64,000 nt of DNA, taken from contig NC_006270.3 in the NCBI RefSeq assembly GCF_000011645.1, positions 3,990,501 to 4,054,500 of the forward strand, read 5' to 3'. Source of the stretch: Bacillus licheniformis DSM 13 = ATCC 14580. Its GTDB lineage: Bacteria; Bacillota; Bacilli; Bacillales; Bacillaceae. Below are positions 61,372 to 64,000 of this stretch, piece after piece. Positions within the stretch are counted from its first letter, which is position 1, and each line of letters opens with the position of its first letter. The notes beneath the pieces were generated by a model. It saw nothing but the letters and a program-made list of their open reading frames with translations. It ran no database searches and was not told where the DNA came from. Both the position numbers and the translations under genes were made by a program.

Positions 61372-62361
61372 TTATGATTGAAGAGAATGAACCGTCTCTT
61401 CCTGCTTTGGCTGAAACGCCTTTAATTCGTTGCTGTCCAGGTCTTCCTGTAATAAGCAAACCTTTTGAATCTGCCTGTTTTGATAATGGTGAAAATAGTA
61501 GCTGCACGTCTCGCTGCACATTACCGCCGTATATTGGGTGTAATCGTCTTCGCCTTGATCAGTCATAACAACCCCTTTAGGAATATTCATATTGGAGAGG
61601 ACATGAAACGCGGCAGAGACGCCTTCTGTTTCATCGGACACAGGCTTCATGTGCTCTTTCAAAAATGCAGCCCTGACAAAGCGGGATGGCGGCGTAAAAT
61701 CTCCTGGCAATCCGGACAGCCCGGAACCTTGACCAAAAGCCGACAGCGTCAGGCCTCCCATTTTTTTCGCGGCAAACTGTCCCGGCTGAAGACCGATAAA
61801 GTTGCGCAAATTGGTCAAATGCCAAGGGAAATCCGGACTGTTCGTCAGCACGCCGACCGGATTATCATGAATTTGAATGCCGTCTGCCGTCGGTTCAACA
61901 ACGACGCTTGCCCCGGAGCGGTCCGTTAATAGCCAATGCAGCGGCGTCACCGTACTCAGCAAGCTGACCTCTCTCTCAACAATGTTTAAGGAAACAGCCG
62001 CTTTTTTCACATCCTCCAAATCGCCGCATTCCGACAGCACCCATGTCACGAATTCGTGCGGCGCAAGATTGCGGCTTTGCTCTTTTGCTTCGTTTTCATA
62101 CACAGCATAGCCCGGGAAATAAAGCGCCGCGCAAGACAATCCTTTTTCATTCACACCATCGGCAAACAGAGCATTCTTGAGCCTTCTGCCCATCCCGATA
62201 AACGCATACCGGCCGGCATGCTCGCTGCCGTCCGCTTCACTTTTCCATTTGTAGCGACGCGGATGCAACAGCACCTCCCCGTTAAGCTCAAAATCAAAAT
62301 CCATCGTCCTCGCCAATAAATGCTCCCGGCCCGCAGTCGTCAACGTGATACTTGTACACAT
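61372..62361 (-). CDS. yxeI: Choloylglycine hydrolase/penicillin V acylase family protein (YxeI type)
   Basis: Ntn-hydrolase of 329 residues. The catalytic nucleophile Cys2 (MCTSITL) follows the start directly and is exposed by methionine removal, so the start is well fixed. Arg/Asp in LLARTMDFD and the NSPDFPWHL segment fit the family. Members hydrolyse linear amides such as bile salts, penicillin V or acyl-homoserine lactones; substrate preference cannot be read from sequence. Matches B. subtilis YxeI, also near yxdJKLM. Confidence 0.9.
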   Translation of the reverse strand: MCTSITLTTAGREHLLARTMDFDFELNGEVLLHPRRYKWKSEADGSEHAGRYAFIGMGRRLKNALFADGVNEKGLSCAALYFPGYAVYENEAKEQSRNLAPHEFVTWVLSECGDLEDVKKAAVSLNIVEREVSLLSTVTPLHWLLTDRSGASVVVEPTADGIQIHDNPVGVLTNSPDFPWHLTNLRNFIGLQPGQFAAKKMGGLTLSAFGQGSGLSGLPGDFTPPSRFVRAAFLKEHMKPVSDETEGVSAAFHVLSNMNIPKGVVMTDQGEDDYTQYTAVMCSETCSYYFHHYQNRQIQKVCLLQEDLDSNELKAFQPKQEETVHSLQS

Positions 62362-62454
62362 TGCGCTTCATCCTTTTTGTTTGATATTACACTTCGTGAA
62401 CTATTTTTATGTTATCGAATTGGAAAAGATTCGTCAAAATGAAAGGGGTTATAG

Positions 62455-62480
62455 AAAAAAGCCGGGGTTTTCATCCCGGC
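62455..62480 (-). terminator. Terminator of the AT-rich membrane protein gene
   Basis: GCCGGGA-TGAAAA-CCCCGGC is followed by TTTTTT on the minus strand, 8 bp after the stop at 62489. Confidence 0.88.
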
Positions 62481-62488
62481 ACATAAAT

Positions 62489-63334
62489 TCATTCAACAAT
62501 TTTTCTTTTTTCTTTAAATTTAGTATAATCATCAACTATACTTTTTAAAAGTCGATCTATAGCTGTAAATACCGTAAGGATTAAGAACATGATATAGTCA
62601 TTAGCAGAATCAGCAACCTCTAACCCTATTACAATTTTAAAATCGGAAAAACTTTTTGAAATGGTTATAATCAACAATAACAGGTACCCAATAATCCTTC
62701 TAATATTTTGTTCTTCCGTATTGAAAGTTGAAAAGTAAATCCAACTTGCTAACGTTAGAGGTAGGGTCAATAAAAATAAATAAAAAATACTATAAGGTAT
62801 ACTGTTAACTTCGGTTAAAAAAGTTAAAATTAAAATTAAAAATAAACAATGAAAATACAGACTCATTCCTGTTTTTCCAAAAAACACTTTTAATCTATCA
62901 AAAATATAACTATTTCTATTCACTTTAGAGATAGTATTTTCAATTAAACTCTCGTATTCTTTTTGATTTTTTTCTAATTCTTTTTTAATATTTAAATTAA
63001 AATCCCCTATAAAGATAGTACAAAAAAGAAAGAAAGCTAGTAATCCAAAAAATAAAAAATTGAGAAGAGAGTTGCTTGGTGATAAAACACAAAATAAACT
63101 TACGGCAATAAAGATAATCATTAATAAAATAAAAAAGTACTCACTAGCTCTCAATGTCTTTTTATAAATTAATAAGGTATTTTTTTGTTCAACAAACTTT
63201 CTAAACTTTTTAAAGCTCTCCTTACTCATGTATTTGATAGAAGGAAATATAAATTTATCAAGAACAAAGTTAGATCCAAACTTTACTATACATGCAATAA
63301 TAATTAATAAAATGATTAATAAAATAAGACTCAT
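62489..63334 (-). CDS. Multi-span membrane protein, unknown
   Basis: A 281-residue protein with seven to eight hydrophobic segments and a charged central loop (about 115-150, rich in Lys, Glu and Asn). GAGGT lies 7 bases before ATG 63334. Very AT-rich compared with the rest of the window, suggesting acquisition by transfer. It follows the truncated gene at the right edge by 38 bp and is probably co-transcribed. No family recognised. Confidence 0.7.
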   Translation of the reverse strand: MSLILLIILLIIIACIVKFGSNFVLDKFIFPSIKYMSKESFKKFRKFVEQKNTLLIYKKTLRASEYFFILLMIIFIAVSLFCVLSPSNSLLNFLFFGLLAFFLFCTIFIGDFNLNIKKELEKNQKEYESLIENTISKVNRNSYIFDRLKVFFGKTGMSLYFHCLFLILILTFLTEVNSIPYSIFYLFLLTLPLTLASWIYFSTFNTEEQNIRRIIGYLLLLIITISKSFSDFKIVIGLEVADSANDYIMFLILTVFTAIDRLLKSIVDDYTKFKEKRKIVE

Positions 63335-63372
63335 TTCATCTACCTCGTATCAAAATTAAAGGTGTATACCTT

Positions 63373-64000
63373 CTACAGTTGGAGACCCTTAGTCTTTTTA
63401 AAATCCAAACTAGTTTCAAAGAGTTGAAGAGTATCAATTGGTTTAATGTAATTAATATTTAAAGCCATGAACTGCTCTTTTTTAAATTTAACGCCAAAGA
63501 TAGTCATTGTTTTCTCATGTCCATCCACTGTATCAATTCTTTTTTCTAAAACATTAATCGATACAGTCTCAACAGGAATTATTTGAAAGATTACTTTTGC
63601 TAAACCTATAGAAAGACTGGCAATAAAGTTTAATTGGTTTTGATAATATTTTGTTTTGGTTAGCTTTTTAGTTAACAAGTTCCCAGCAGAAGAGATGTAT
63701 TCTTCTTGATTCGGTAAAATTGATGTGTCCACTAATAGATTCAATAAAACTTCACTATTTTCATTCGAAATAATCTCTTTTATTTTTCCTATAGTATCTT
63801 CAATCTTAATAATATCTTCTAAAATTTCACTATAAGCAACACTGTTTTTGTCATCAATAATTTTCACAAATTTTTGTTGCTTTACCCACTCATCATATTC
63901 TTTCTTATATTTAGTTTCTGCATCAGTAATTTCTTTATTTAACTTTTCAATTTTTGTTTTATCTAATCTAAGAATTCTCTCAAAGAAATTGGGTTTATAA
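63373..64000 (-). CDS. Unrecognised protein, 5' end outside the window
   Basis: The frame is open from the stop at 63373 to the right edge, giving at least 208 C-terminal residues. Its first visible part (ERILRLDKTKIEKLNKEITD...) is a coiled coil. An alpha/beta region follows (IPVETVSINVLEKRIDTVDGHEKTMTIFG), and the protein ends FKKTKGLQL. An in-frame GTG at 63867 is not the start, because coding-like sequence continues upstream of it. Strongly AT-rich. No family assigned. Confidence 0.65.
   Translation of the reverse strand, partial: YKPNFFERILRLDKTKIEKLNKEITDAETKYKKEYDEWVKQQKFVKIIDDKNSVAYSEILEDIIKIEDTIGKIKEIISNENSEVLLNLLVDTSILPNQEEYISSAGNLLTKKLTKTKYYQNQLNFIASLSIGLAKVIFQIIPVETVSINVLEKRIDTVDGHEKTMTIFGVKFKKEQFMALNINYIKPIDTLQLFETSLDFKKTKGLQL

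Noticed and set aside
1..64000. tRNA, rRNA, CRISPR array, complete transposase, prophage integrase or replication origin
   Set aside because: Looked for by motif; none could be supported in this window.

Overview
The window fits a chromosome segment of the Bacillus licheniformis / B. paralicheniformis group. Ribosome binding sites are Bacillus-type (AAGGAGG), promoters are sigma-A, sigma-B and ECF type, and cre, S-box, guanine and TPP riboswitch and LicT/RAT elements are all present. Gene order partly follows the B. subtilis yxj-katE-yxd-yxe region. Two features point to B. licheniformis rather than B. subtilis: the arcABDCR arginine deiminase operon with its own Crp/Fnr regulator ArcR, and a glyoxylate shunt (aceB-aceA). 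No tRNA, rRNA, CRISPR array or complete insertion sequence was seen. The assignment rests on gene content and motifs read by eye, not on a database search.

Layout. 1-4.9 kb: arginine deiminase operon (arcA cut by the left edge). 5-7.8 kb: a GH1 glycosidase with an orphan lactose/cellobiose-type PTS EIIC and a cre. 7.9-9.9 kb: an ECF sigma factor and its DUF4179 anti-sigma partner. 9.9-13.6 kb: a five-gene operon of unknown function (Ycf46-like AAA+ ATPase, DUF1257-like protein, DUF2997 protein, membrane HhH protein, NrdG-like radical SAM protein). 13.7-15 kb: pepT. 15.1-22.2 kb: an inducible sucrose/oligosaccharide locus (GH32, MFS symporter, ABC importer, LacI regulator) with tandem operators and a cre. 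22.4-23.7 kb: a chorismate-lyase-like orphan and a secreted RsiV-like protein. 24-25.3 kb: S-box riboswitch and a MetE-like methyltransferase. 25.4-29.7 kb: GT39-GT2-epimerase envelope glycosylation operon. 29.9-33.5 kb: a module resembling a type VII secretion lipase effector with partners and a lipoprotein. 33.7-37.6 kb: guanine riboswitch-nupG, and a sigma-B controlled katE interrupted by one in-frame TGA. 38.2-42.7 kb: licT-bglP-bglH with tandem RAT/terminators. 42.9-46.7 kb: TPP riboswitch-tenA-ykoEDC. 46.8-50.2 kb: a small membrane protein behind an ECF-type promoter, then yhfH-aceB-aceA. 50.3-52.4 kb: a second GT39 gene. 52.6-57.1 kb: a YxdJKLM/Bce-like antimicrobial-peptide sensing and detoxification module. 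57.2-60.8 kb: a second bglPH-type operon with its own RAT. 60.8-64 kb: YxeI-type hydrolase, a small membrane protein, then an AT-rich unrecognised segment running off the right edge.

The main theme is carbon and envelope physiology. Three beta-glucoside systems and one sucrose system share CcpA sites, and two of the three beta-glucoside systems share LicT-type antitermination. Several loci serve envelope stress or surface modification (ECF sigma, Bce-like module, two GT39 enzymes). The least explained loci are the Ycf46-like/radical SAM operon and the T7SS-like lipase module.
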